Origin: Synergistaceae bacterium | GTDB lineage: Bacteria > Synergistota > Synergistia > Synergistales > Aminobacteriaceae | NCBI GenBank assembly: GCA_031267575.1 | Contig: JAIRYN010000073.1 | Location: 54,833-118,832, forward strand | Length of the DNA stretch: 64,000 nt | Reading direction: 5' to 3' | Shown: positions 44,214 through 52,879 of the stretch, one piece after another | How the letters are laid out: the number at the start of each line of letters is the position of its first letter | Position numbering within the stretch: position 1 is the stretch's first letter | Translations under genes and position numbers: made by a program | The notes under the pieces: generated by a model | What the model was told of the DNA's origin: nothing | Database searches by the model: none | Seen by the model: the letters and a program-made list of their open reading frames with translations, nothing else

Positions 44214-45413
44214 ATGATGACGATGCAACTTCGACTTCCTAGATCTCAGCTAACCGTTGACGAGTTAACTTTTCACATTCAGGAACTTTTCGCCGCCGCC
44301 GCGTTGAAGTCGGTGGTTGTGAGTGGAGAAATATCGGAGCTCAAAAGGCACACGAGTGGCCATTGTTATTTTACCCTCTTGGGGGAGGAGAGCAGGGTCA
44401 CTTGTGCTATTTTTAAACAATACGCCGGTTTTGTTCCCAAGTGGCTAGAAGACGGGGACAAAGCGCTAGTAGAGGGGAGCGTGGGGCTTTATCCCCAGCG
44501 GGGTGTTTATCAGCTTTACGCGCGGCGGTTGGTGCCGATGGGAGCGGGCGCTATCGGCCGGGCGCGGTGCGAACTTCGAGAGAGCCTCGAAAAAGAAGGG
44601 CTCTTTTCTCCGGCGCTGAAACGTCCCCTTCCCCTTTACCCTTCCAAAGTTGCTCTAATCACTTCGGAGACGGGGGCCGCGGCGCTGGATGTCGTCCAGG
44701 TGGCGAAACGTCGATATCCCGCCTGCGAGATTCTCGTGATAGGAACACAGGTGCAGGGGATAGACGCCCCCGCCAGTATTGTCCGCGCGTTTTCGCGCGT
44801 CGCGGCGGTTCCCCGCTTGGACTGCGTGCTGTTGGTGCGGGGTGGGGGAAGCCGGGAGGATTTAATTCCCTTCGACGATGAACGGGTCGTCCGCGCTATT
44901 CGCTTTTGTCCTGTCCCTGTCGTTAGCGGGGTGGGACACGACGTAGATATGACCCTTTGCGACTTAGCGGCGGATTTGCGGGCTTCTACTCCCTCCGCCG
45001 CGGCGGAACTTGTTTTTCCCGACTGGACGGAGATCGACCGGCAACTTCTTGAACACCGGAAGCGCATGACCTATGGGATAAGAAAACAAATCCTGAGCTA
45101 CAGAACGCGACTGGATCATCAACAAACCCTCGCTGTGTCCCGGACGTGGCGTTGTCTTTCGCTTTCCGCGGTGTCGCTAGACACGATCCTCAAAAGGTTC
45201 GCCTCCTCGATGGAGCTGGCGCTGGCGGATGCTCAAAAAGCCCTGGCTGTCCGGGCGGCTTCTCTAGACGCGTTATCACCCTTGGCCGTTCTGGCTAGGG
45301 GGTTCGTCACCTGCGAACGGGATGGCGAGAGCGTTCGATCCGTACATACTCTCTCTAAGGGAGATCGGATAAAAATACGTTTTTCCGACGGCGGCGTAGA
45401 GGCCAATATTTAA
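44214..45413 (+). CDS. xseA: Exodeoxyribonuclease VII large subunit
   Basis: A 399-residue XseA: OB-fold N-terminus (LTVDELTFHIQELFAAAALKSVVVSGEISELKRHTSGHCYFTL), catalytic-domain motifs VALITSETGAAALDVV, VLLVRGGGSREDL, FCPVPVVSGVGHDVDMTLCDLAADLRASTPSAAAEL, and a coiled coil near the end. It degrades single-stranded DNA with XseB, which is not seen here. ATG 44214 is chosen. Its ribosome site GGGAG (44199-44203) comes from the right-end hairpin of the miniature element, and an earlier ATG at 44205 is inside it. So the element supplies the translation signals. Confidence 0.93.
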   Translation: MMTMQLRLPRSQLTVDELTFHIQELFAAAALKSVVVSGEISELKRHTSGHCYFTLLGEESRVTCAIFKQYAGFVPKWLEDGDKALVEGSVGLYPQRGVYQLYARRLVPMGAGAIGRARCELRESLEKEGLFSPALKRPLPLYPSKVALITSETGAAALDVVQVAKRRYPACEILVIGTQVQGIDAPASIVRAFSRVAAVPRLDCVLLVRGGGSREDLIPFDDERVVRAIRFCPVPVVSGVGHDVDMTLCDLAADLRASTPSAAAELVFPDWTEIDRQLLEHRKRMTYGIRKQILSYRTRLDHQQTLAVSRTWRCLSLSAVSLDTILKRFASSMELALADAQKALAVRAASLDALSPLAVLARGFVTCERDGESVRSVHTLSKGDRIKIRFSDGGVEANI

Positions 45414-45492
45414 GAAAATACTGTAAATATTCAAGCTCAAATGTTATAAAAAATGTTATAAAAAGATGTTATAAAAATCGGAGGGGTCTTTT

Positions 45493-46746
45493 TTGGAAAA
45501 ATCGACGAAATACAAGATTGCGGACATCGAGAAGGCGTCGGGTGGCGCGAAGAAAATCGAGTGGGCGTGGCAATATATGCCCTCGCTCCAGTTCCTCGAA
45601 AACAAGTACAAGGCGAGCCAGCCCTTCAAAGGCGCGACGATCGCGGCCTGTCTGCACTTGGAGGCCAAAACGGCCTGTTTGTTGCTGACCCTCACTCGTC
45701 TGGGGGCAACTGTCGCCGCCTGTGGCAGCAATCCTTTGTCCACTCAAGACGACATCTGCGCAGCTTTAGCCCAGGGGGGCGTTAATGTCTTCAGTCGCCG
45801 GGGCATGGCGACGGACGAGTATTTTGGCTATGTTCGCGACGTTTTGGCCTTCGAGCCCAACGTAATTATCGACGACGGGGCCGACGTGGTGACGCTGATC
45901 CACAAGGAGCGTCAGGACTTGATCCCCCGCATCAAAGGGGCCTCCGAGGAGACGACCACCGGAGTCAAGCGATTGAAGGCCATGCAGGCCGATGGCGTTT
46001 TGAAATTCCCCGTCATCTCGGTCAACGACGCCCTGAGTAAATACCTGTTCGATAACCGTTACGGCACGGGGCAGTCCGTGTGGGACGGGGTGATGCGCAC
46101 CACGAACATGGTGGTGGCGGGGCGCACGGTCGTCGTCGTCGGCTATGGTTGGTGTGGCAAAGGCGTCGCCAAGCGCGCGGCAGGCTTGGGAGCCCGGGTG
46201 GTGGTGACGGAGATTGACCCTCACAAAGCCTGTGAAGCCCTAATGGATGGTTTTGATGTCATGCCTCTCGAAGAGGCGGCGAAGATAGGCGACATTTTCC
46301 TGACTCTCACCGGCAACATCAAGGTCATCGACAAACGCCATTTCGCTTTGATGAAAAATGGCGTCGTCATGGGCAACGCCGGTCATTTCGACGTGGAGAT
46401 TTGCAAGCCCGACCTGGTGGCCATGGCCGAGCGAGTCGAGCATTTGCGCGACAACATCGATACTTACGTCATGAAGGACGGACGCCGCCTGAATTTGCTG
46501 GGAGAAGGGCGTCTGACGAACCTGGCCTGCGCTGACGGACATCCGATCGAAATCATGGATCTAAGTTTCGCGTTGCAGCTCGAGGCCGCGCTCCACGTCT
46601 ACACACATGCGATGTCCCCTGGTGTCCACGCCGTGCCTGAAGAGACTGACAGGGCCGTCATGGAGTCCAAGTTAGCGGCGCTGGGCATCAAACTCGATCA
46701 ATTGACCTCCGAACAGATCAAATATATGAAAAGCTGGCAAGACTGA
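45493..46746 (+). CDS. ahcY: Adenosylhomocysteinase (S-adenosylhomocysteine hydrolase)
   Basis: A 417-residue NAD-dependent enzyme splitting S-adenosylhomocysteine into adenosine and homocysteine. Motifs: HLEAKTACLLLTLTRLGA, NPLSTQDDICAAL, the NAD Rossmann VVVVGYGWCGKGVAKRAAGLGA, GNIKVIDKRHFALMKNG, NAGHFDVEI and the late LACADGHPIEIMDLSFALQ. It begins at TTG 45493 behind GGAGGGG. Upstream are three copies of ATGTTATAAAAA (about 45439-45477). No SAH or SAM riboswitch is visible in the short leader. mtaD lies 0.8 kb downstream. Confidence 0.97.
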   Translation: MEKSTKYKIADIEKASGGAKKIEWAWQYMPSLQFLENKYKASQPFKGATIAACLHLEAKTACLLLTLTRLGATVAACGSNPLSTQDDICAALAQGGVNVFSRRGMATDEYFGYVRDVLAFEPNVIIDDGADVVTLIHKERQDLIPRIKGASEETTTGVKRLKAMQADGVLKFPVISVNDALSKYLFDNRYGTGQSVWDGVMRTTNMVVAGRTVVVVGYGWCGKGVAKRAAGLGARVVVTEIDPHKACEALMDGFDVMPLEEAAKIGDIFLTLTGNIKVIDKRHFALMKNGVVMGNAGHFDVEICKPDLVAMAERVEHLRDNIDTYVMKDGRRLNLLGEGRLTNLACADGHPIEIMDLSFALQLEAALHVYTHAMSPGVHAVPEETDRAVMESKLAALGIKLDQLTSEQIKYMKSWQD

Positions 46747-46777
46747 ATGTGAGTAAAAGGTGGCGATGAGTTCCAAT

Positions 46778-46997
46778 TTACGATAAAGCGATGAGAAAGC
46801 CAAGGGCTTCAGCCGTTGAGCCATTGGATGAGAATCGCAACGCCGCCAACGAGCGGTGTTCGTTTTTGTTTCTTGTCGTGTCTCTAAATTCATGTTAGAC
46901 TTCTTTCATGATTGCGATATCAATGCGGCGCTGAATATTCGCAGAGTTGGGGCATCGACTCTTAAGGGAGAAGACGTAAGACCCACTTCATAATAGG
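46778..46997 (+). mobile_element. IS608-like miniature element, copy C (right end lost)
   Basis: It begins TTACGATAAAGCGATGAG like copies A and B, keeps the AAGCCAAGGGCTTCAGCC hairpin remnant and the tnpB tail DINAALNIRRVGASTLKGEDVRP (about 46915-46985), then diverges before the terminal hairpin. It is more decayed than copies A and B. Together with the next relic it fills the ahcY-mtaD gap. Confidence 0.7.
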
Positions 46998-47025
46998 AGC
47001 TATCGTTTCCAACCATCAGGTTTTT

Positions 47026-47391
47026 AGTAATATAAACAAAGCGTCCAGAGTTAAGAAATTAAAACGTAGGCTTAAACGAGAGCAACGTAAATTTTTTCGA
47101 AAAATTAATTATAGAAAGAAGGTGAAACCTGCTGCTGGAAAATTTGCGAACCTAGATAAATAGCGTATCAAAGTCCAGAAAGCCTACTACAAACTTGATT
47201 GTGTAAGAAAAGACTATATCAACAAAATAGTCTCCGCGCTGGTGATGACCAAGCCAGCCTATATTACAATCAAGGACCTTAATATTCTTGGAATGATGAA
47301 AAACAAGCGTCTCTCAAGTGACCGTGTCTATATCTGCCAAGAACGCGGGTTGAAAATAGACCGCGATTTGAACGCGGCTATGAACCTGTAA
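47026..47391 (+). pseudogene. TnpB pseudogene (different lineage) with internal deletion and stop
   Basis: In one frame it reads SRVKKLKRRLKREQRKFFRK, an in-frame TAG at 47161, RIKVQKAYYKLDCVRKDYIN, the typical RuvC-region PAYITIKDLNILGMMKN, and then jumps directly to DRVYICQERGLKIDRDLNAAMNL and a stop. The central Zn-ribbon half is deleted, and the expected CxxC is CQER. It is a dead TnpB of an IS605-like element. Degraded tail sequence extends to about 47520, up to the mtaD start. Confidence 0.8.
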
Positions 47392-47530
47392 TGTAAAGCT
47401 ATGTACCGTGGGCTACACGGGAATTTAAGCCTTTAGACTTCCGCGCAAGCTTTGGCGAAAGAGGGAAGGATGAAGAAGGAAAAATCTGGACTATTACACA
47501 TTTGTGTAGGCTTTTCAGTAGCAGGAACGT

Positions 47531-48835
47531 ATGGCTACTTTATTTAAAGACGTCTTTATACTGGACGGAGAGCGAGAGAAGGCGCAACGAGGGCACGTTC
47601 TCGTTTCCAAGGGACGTATTCAAACCTTGTCGGAGGCGTCCAAAGCCCCACCCGTCGCCGACAAGGTCGTGGAGGGTGGAGGACACATGGCCCTTTTGCC
47701 GGGTTTTGTCAACGCCCATACCCACGCGGCGATGGTGCTTCTACGCGGACTGGGTGAGGAAGCGCCTTTGATGGAATGGCTCCAGAAAAAGATATGGCCG
47801 GCTGAGGCGAAACTTACGCCCGAACACATCTACTGGGGCGCGATGTCCGCGATTTTGGAGATGCTCGAGACGGGAACCACCTGTTTCGCTGACATGTATT
47901 TCGAGATGGACGGCGTCGCCCGGGCTGCCCTGGAGGTGGGAATGCGCGCCGCGCTCTGCCGCGGCATTACCACCGGCCCCCCCGTGGATGGGATCCCCAA
48001 AATCGACCGGAGCATCGAGGATAACCTGAGTCTTTTCGAGCGATGGCACGGCCGCGAAGGACTTCTGACAGTGCAACTGGGACCCCACGCGCCTTACACC
48101 GTGCCGCTCGACGGCATGAAAAAAATCATCAAAATCGCCAAAGAGCGCGGGATTGGTCTCCATTTCCATTTTTTGGAGACGGAGTGGGAAGTGGGGTACA
48201 TCCGTGACGAGCTGAAAATGACTCCCGACACCTACCTTCAAGAGACCGGAATTTTGGAAGTGCCTGGTGTCGTACTCGCTCATGGCGTGTGGATGGATCC
48301 CACTTGGGCCGACTCCCTGGACATGTCCCAGGTCGTGATCGTACATAACCCTGCCAGCAATATGAAACTTGGCAGCGGTGTGATGCCTCTGGACACGTGG
48401 CTCGACAAAAATGTGGGCCTCGCCTTGGGAACAGACGGAGCGTCGAGCAACAATCGATTGGACATGTGGAGTGATATGCGGAGCGCCGCTTTGTTGCACA
48501 AAGGCGTTACGCGCAACCCGATGAGCGTGCCCGCGCTGGACATCCTGCGCATGGCGACATTCGAGGGCGCTCGGGCCTTCGGGTTTACAAACAAAGGTCT
48601 AATCCGCGAGGGTTGGGTGGCCGATCTGATGCTGGTCGACTTGGATCAGCCTCATTATTTAGGCGTGAACGAAGAGAACCTAGTGAGCTACATTGTCTAC
48701 GCTGGATCCTCGGCCGACGTTAAGGGCACGATGGTAAACGGCAAATGGTTGTACAAGGACGGAGTTTACCCGAACTTAAACCGAGAGGAGATCCTTCGCA
48801 AGGCCCGTGAGGCGAGAAAAGCGATTACAGCGTGA
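47531..48835 (+). CDS. mtaD: 5-methylthioadenosine / S-adenosylhomocysteine deaminase
   Basis: A 434-residue amidohydrolase: metal ligands in GFVNAHTHAAMVLLRG (residue about 62), LGPHAPYTV, HFHFLETEWEV, LAHGVWMD and the late ALGTDGASSNNRLDMWSDMR. It deaminates SAH, MTA or adenosine to inosyl products. With ahcY nearby it suggests an SAH recycling module. ATG 47531 has only a weak ribosome site (GCAGGA), because decayed insertion sequence lies right upstream. Confidence 0.93.
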   Translation: MATLFKDVFILDGEREKAQRGHVLVSKGRIQTLSEASKAPPVADKVVEGGGHMALLPGFVNAHTHAAMVLLRGLGEEAPLMEWLQKKIWPAEAKLTPEHIYWGAMSAILEMLETGTTCFADMYFEMDGVARAALEVGMRAALCRGITTGPPVDGIPKIDRSIEDNLSLFERWHGREGLLTVQLGPHAPYTVPLDGMKKIIKIAKERGIGLHFHFLETEWEVGYIRDELKMTPDTYLQETGILEVPGVVLAHGVWMDPTWADSLDMSQVVIVHNPASNMKLGSGVMPLDTWLDKNVGLALGTDGASSNNRLDMWSDMRSAALLHKGVTRNPMSVPALDILRMATFEGARAFGFTNKGLIREGWVADLMLVDLDQPHYLGVNEENLVSYIVYAGSSADVKGTMVNGKWLYKDGVYPNLNREEILRKAREARKAITA

Positions 48836-49101
48836 CGTTGCTGCTAAAATAAACTCGTCTCTATTTTTATCAACTTTTATCAACTTTTATCAACGCTATG
48901 TTTATTAATCCGCAGGTTGTTGCCTTAAGCCCACTGATAGAAATTCTAAAGCCACAACCTGCGATTTTAGGATATGTCTATAGAAATTCTTGGTTACACT
49001 TTTCAAATTTCAAAGATGCGATAAATAAGTAAGCCGAAACCCCCTCACGAAACCACGGTACGTAGTAATCCTTATTCTTGTTCAAATCTCTTTGACTTGT
49101 A
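48836..49101. other. Intergenic region mtaD-hrcA with slipped repeat and long-range hairpin
   Basis: TTTTATCAAC is repeated three times exactly at 48865-48894. GCAGGTTGT (48912-48920) can pair with ACAACCTGC (48954-48962) over a 33-base loop; it has no U-tract, so it is not a clear terminator. An ATAGAAATTCT sequence occurs twice (about 48938 and 48980). No gene seen. Confidence 0.5.
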
Positions 49102-49130
49102 TTGACAATTATAGTCGAGATTGCTAATCT
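49102..49130 (+). promoter_or_regulatory. Sigma-70 promoter of the heat-shock operon
   Basis: TTGACA (49102-49107), a 17-bp spacer and TAATCT (49125-49130), 20 bp ahead of the CIRCE element and 70 bp ahead of hrcA. Confidence 0.8.
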
Positions 49131-49149
49131 ACCCATAGGTTATTTATAT

Positions 49150-49176
49150 TGGCACTCACTTATATAGAGTGCTAAT
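49150..49176 (+). promoter_or_regulatory. CIRCE operator (HrcA binding site)
   Basis: TTGGCACTC-N9-GAGTGCTAA matches the CIRCE inverted repeat (consensus TTAGCACTC-N9-GAGTGCTAA) with one deviation. It lies between the promoter and hrcA. HrcA binding here would repress the whole hrcA-grpE-dnaK-dnaJ operon until heat shock. Confidence 0.95.
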
Positions 49177-49199
49177 ATAAGACTCGGAAGGTGAAACCC

Positions 49200-50207
49200 A
49201 TGCTGACGGAAAGACAGTTAGGAATCGTATTGGCGGTTGTATACGAGTATATCAAGACGGGGGAGCCCGCCGGGTCACGCACGATCACAAAGAAGTACAT
49301 CAAGGGACTGAGCCCCGCTACCATACGTAACGAAATGGCGGATTTGGAGGAGATGGGGTACTTCTATCAGCCTCACACTTCCGCGGGGCGCTTGCCTACG
49401 GCGAAATCCTATCGGGTGTACGTGGACTCCGTGACTTCTCGGGAACGTTTGCGTCCTCGAGAGAGCAATGAGTGGCAGCAGGAAATCGAAAGCCGGAGAA
49501 GCGGGATCGAGGACCTTTTGAGTTACGTCACTCACATGTTGTCCCGTCTGACGAGTTACGTGGGGGTTGCGGCCGTGGCCGGGCTCGATAATACCGAGAT
49601 TCAGCACATTGATTTGATGTCTTTAGGCGGGTCGTATATTCTGGCGCTAATCGTTCTCAAGGGAGGGCTGGTGCATCACTCCCAGTTCACCCTGCCCTGC
49701 GAGGTGGAGCCCTTGGTAGTAGAGGAACTGGCGCGCCGACTTAACACCGTGGCGTCAGGCAGGACCTGGAGCGAAATCCGAGGCGTTCTCTACGATTTCG
49801 TTTTAAACGGGCTCGAAAGCGCGGAAGAAGCGTGCAGGATGGCGATTCTAGAGCTGGATAATTTCCTGACCATGCAAAATTATCGTTTTTTCAGCAGTGG
49901 AGCGCAGCACATTCTAAACCTGCCCCACTTCCAGACGTTAGGCCGGCTTCAGGCCGTTCTATCCCTTCTGGAGCAGGAAAAACCCCTGGCGAAGTTAATC
50001 GAGAGCTGCCGTCGAAGCGAATCCCTCAAGGTCAGCATCGGCGAAGAAAACGACGTGGAAGGCATGGGGGAGAACGCCATGATCCTGATCCCCGCCCAAA
50101 CCTGGCAACAAAAAGCCGTGCTGGGCCTTATCGGTCCTCTGCGCATGGACTACGAGCGTTCCATCAACATTCTGGAGGCCATGGTAGATGCCTTAAGCAA
50201 AAAGTAA
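49200..50207 (+). CDS. hrcA: Heat-inducible transcription repressor HrcA
   Basis: A 335-residue repressor: N-terminal winged helix (RQLGIVLAVVYEYIKTGEPAGSRTI, then SPATIRNEMADLEEMGYFYQPHTSAGRLPT), a GAF-like dimerisation core and the C-terminal ALGLIGPLRMDYERSINILEA-type end (here VLGLIGPLRMDYERSI). It binds the CIRCE element upstream, forming an autoregulatory loop. ATG 49200 follows GGAAGGTGA; GTG 49191 would overlap that site. Confidence 0.96.
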   Translation: MLTERQLGIVLAVVYEYIKTGEPAGSRTITKKYIKGLSPATIRNEMADLEEMGYFYQPHTSAGRLPTAKSYRVYVDSVTSRERLRPRESNEWQQEIESRRSGIEDLLSYVTHMLSRLTSYVGVAAVAGLDNTEIQHIDLMSLGGSYILALIVLKGGLVHHSQFTLPCEVEPLVVEELARRLNTVASGRTWSEIRGVLYDFVLNGLESAEEACRMAILELDNFLTMQNYRFFSSGAQHILNLPHFQTLGRLQAVLSLLEQEKPLAKLIESCRRSESLKVSIGEENDVEGMGENAMILIPAQTWQQKAVLGLIGPLRMDYERSINILEAMVDALSKK

Positions 50208-50247
50208 AAGCGATAAAAAGAAATCATCTAAAGGAGAGGATAGAAGG

Positions 50248-50883
50248 ATGCCGGAATACATGATCGACGACCACGAGGTCTCCGATACGCGTACGCGGAA
50301 CGCAAAGAACGCAAAGACGGAGACCGAACTCGAAGAAGAAGAAAAAGAAGAAACAGAAAAAGAAACAGAAAAAGAAGAAGAAAAGAAAATGACTTCGGGC
50401 GCCGGCATTTCAGAGACGGAAATCAAGGAAGAGGCGGAGGAAATCAACGAAGTGGAGAGCTTAAAGAACCAGCTCGCTGCCGCCAGGGCGGACCTCTACA
50501 ACTATCGACAGAGAATGGAACGCGACCGGGCCAAAGCCAGGAAGCTCGTCGCCGAGGACAAGGTCTCGGAGTTTTTGCCCGTGCTGGACAACTTGGACAG
50601 AGCGCTTCTGGTTCCAGAAGAGGGAATGGCCAAGGACGTGCTGGTGGGCGTTCGCATGGTGCAGCGCCAGTTTTTGTCAGTCCTGGAAAACTCAGGCGTG
50701 ACGGTGATCCCCGCAGAGGGGAGCTTTGACCCCTTGCAACACGAAGCGATGGAGACGGAGTTCGTCGATGATCCCGCGCGGGACGGAATCATCTTGCGCG
50801 AACTTCTGCGGGGCTACCGGACCTCCGACCGCGTTCTGCGCCCGACCCAAGTGCGAGTGGGTAAATTGAGAGCGTCTAAATGA
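50248..50883 (+). CDS. grpE: Co-chaperone GrpE (DnaK nucleotide exchange factor)
   Basis: A 211-residue GrpE. Residues about 20-60 are an unusually long Glu/Lys run (EEEEKEETEKETEKEEEKK), encoded by GAAGAAGAA-type slippage repeats. Then follow the coiled coil (LYNYRQRMERDRAKARKLVA), VLDNLDRALLVP, and the beta wing VIPAEGSFDPLQHEAMETEF...GYRTSDRVLRPTQVRV. It exchanges ADP for ATP on DnaK. A 14-bp tandem duplication repeats the stop region. Confidence 0.95.
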   Translation: MPEYMIDDHEVSDTRTRNAKNAKTETELEEEEKEETEKETEKEEEKKMTSGAGISETEIKEEAEEINEVESLKNQLAAARADLYNYRQRMERDRAKARKLVAEDKVSEFLPVLDNLDRALLVPEEGMAKDVLVGVRMVQRQFLSVLENSGVTVIPAEGSFDPLQHEAMETEFVDDPARDGIILRELLRGYRTSDRVLRPTQVRVGKLRASK

Positions 50884-50894
50884 GAGCGTCTAAA
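50867..50894 (+). repeat. 14-bp exact tandem duplication across the grpE stop codon
   Basis: TGAGAGCGTCTAAA at 50867-50880 is repeated at 50881-50894. The second copy begins with the stop TGA (50881-50883). Confidence 0.95.
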
Positions 50895-50933
50895 AACGAG
50901 TAATCAAAAATCAAAATTCAGGAGGAATAGATT

Positions 50934-52796
50934 ATGGCTAAAGTAGTGGGAATTGATTTGGGAACGACGAACAGTTGCATTGCTGTGCAAGAGGGTGATC
51001 AGACGACCATCATCGCCAACGCAGAGGGCATGAGAACCACGCCCTCGGTGGTGGCTTTCACCAAAGAGGGAGAGCGCCTGGTAGGGCAGCTTGCCAAACG
51101 TCAGGCTATCGTCAACTCGGACAGGACGGTCATCTCCATCAAGCGTGAAATGGGGACGGACCACCGCGTCACCATCGACGACAAGAAATATACGCCACAG
51201 GAAATTTCGGCCATGATTCTGCAAAAGATGAAACGCGACGCGGAAGATTACCTAGGCGAGCCGGTGAAGCAGGCGGTCATCACTGTCCCTGCCTACTTCA
51301 CGGATGCTCAGCGTCAAGCCACGAAGGACGCGGGAACCATCGCGGGACTAGAGGTTCTGCGCATCATCAACGAGCCCACGGCTGCCTGTCTGGCCTACGG
51401 TGAAAACAAGCAAGAAGAGCACAAGATTCTGGTGTTCGATCTGGGCGGAGGAACCTTCGATGTCTCCATCCTGGACGTGGGCGAGGGCGTCTTCGAGGTG
51501 TTGGCCACGGCGGGCGATAATCGGCTGGGGGGTGACGACTGGGACAACCGCATCGTGGATTGGATGACGGCCGAGTTCAAGAAAACCGAGGGCGTGGACC
51601 TGAAAAACGACCGTATGGCAATGCAGCGCCTGCGCGAGGCGGCGGAAAAGGCCAAGGTGGAACTGTCCTCCATGACGGAAACCACTATTTCCCTGCCCTT
51701 TATCACCGCGAACCAGAGTGGTCCCAAACACTTGGAGATGAAGCTGTCTCGGGCCAAATTCGAGGAGATGACCGCCGACCTCATGGACCGCACCATCACG
51801 CCCTCCCGACGCGCCATCGAGGATTCAGGGCTTAAGATCAGTGAGATCGACAAGATTCTTTTGGTGGGCGGCTCAACCCGTATGCCTATGGTTCAGAAGA
51901 AGATCATAGAGCTGCTGGGCAAGGATCCCACCAAAGGCATCAACCCCGACGAGTGCGTAGCGGCCGGAGCCGCCATTCAAGGGGCGATTCTGAAGGGCGA
52001 CCATAAAGACATCGTGTTGGTGGACGTTACGCCTCTTTCCCTAGGTCTCGAAACCCTGGGCGGCGTGTTGACCAAAATCATCGAACGCAACACGGCTATT
52101 CCTGTCTCCAAGAGTCAGGTTTTCACGACGGCGGGCAACAACCAGACCCAGGTGGAGATCATGGTTCTCCAGGGCGAGCGTGCTATGGCCAGCGACAACG
52201 TGAGATTAGGGCAGTTCGTTCTGGACGGGATACCTCCTGCGCCTCGAGGCATTCCTCAGATCGAGGTGACCTTCAACATCGACGTCAACGGCATCCTGAA
52301 CGTTTCCGCCAAAGACAAGGGGACCGGCAAAAACCAGAAGATCACGATCCAGTCCTCGAACCTCTCCAAAGAGGAGATCGAGCGCATGAAGGGCGACGCG
52401 GACTCCCACGCGGACGAGGATAACAAAAAGCGCGAGGCCGCGGAAGCCCGTAACGAGGCGGACAGCGCGATCTTCACCGCCGAAAAGCTGATGTCGGACC
52501 TGGGGGACAAGATGACCGCCGATGAGAAGGGCAAAGTCAACTCTCGCGTGGAGGAACTGAAGCAGGCGTTAGAGTCGGGTGATGTGAGTCGTATGAAGAG
52601 CGCGAAATCCGAGCTGGACAAAACGCTTCAGGAGTTTTCCACACGCCTCTACCAGCAGGCGGAAGGGCAGCCGGGCAGAGGTGAGTCCTCCTCTGGAAAT
52701 TCTTCTAGAAATTCGTCTTCGTCTTCTTCTTCTTCCGACGATACCGTGGACGCGGAGTTCACAGAGCCGAGTGACGGAGAACGAGATAGGTTATAA
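50934..52796 (+). CDS. dnaK: Chaperone DnaK (Hsp70)
   Basis: A 620-residue Hsp70: ATPase motifs [15 protein letters not shown] (phosphate 1), [49 protein letters not shown] and [15 protein letters not shown], then the linker [16 protein letters not shown] and a substrate-binding domain. The lid ends in a Ser-rich run (about residues 585-605) in place of a Gly-rich one, then [14 protein letters not shown] precedes ATG 50934. It is under CIRCE/HrcA control with its co-chaperones. Confidence 0.98.
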   Translation: MAKVVGIDLGTTNSCIAVQEGDQTTIIANAEGMRTTPSVVAFTKEGERLVGQLAKRQAIVNSDRTVISIKREMGTDHRVTIDDKKYTPQEISAMILQKMKRDAEDYLGEPVKQAVITVPAYFTDAQRQATKDAGTIAGLEVLRIINEPTAACLAYGENKQEEHKILVFDLGGGTFDVSILDVGEGVFEVLATAGDNRLGGDDWDNRIVDWMTAEFKKTEGVDLKNDRMAMQRLREAAEKAKVELSSMTETTISLPFITANQSGPKHLEMKLSRAKFEEMTADLMDRTITPSRRAIEDSGLKISEIDKILLVGGSTRMPMVQKKIIELLGKDPTKGINPDECVAAGAAIQGAILKGDHKDIVLVDVTPLSLGLETLGGVLTKIIERNTAIPVSKSQVFTTAGNNQTQVEIMVLQGERAMASDNVRLGQFVLDGIPPAPRGIPQIEVTFNIDVNGILNVSAKDKGTGKNQKITIQSSNLSKEEIERMKGDADSHADEDNKKREAAEARNEADSAIFTAEKLMSDLGDKMTADEKGKVNSRVEELKQALESGDVSRMKSAKSELDKTLQEFSTRLYQQAEGQPGRGESSSGNSSRNSSSSSSSSDDTVDAEFTEPSDGERDRL

Positions 52797-52879
52797 TCAG
52801 GAGAGCGGAGGGGTGAGGGTGAAGTGTCTCCCCTCCGTTTTTTGTTCATGCGAAATGAAATGGTGCGGGGTGTTTTTTA

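Noticed and set aside
48912..48962. Riboswitch or terminator for mtaD
   Set aside because: A 9-bp stem with a large loop and no U-tract or conserved SAM/SAH riboswitch core; too little to call.
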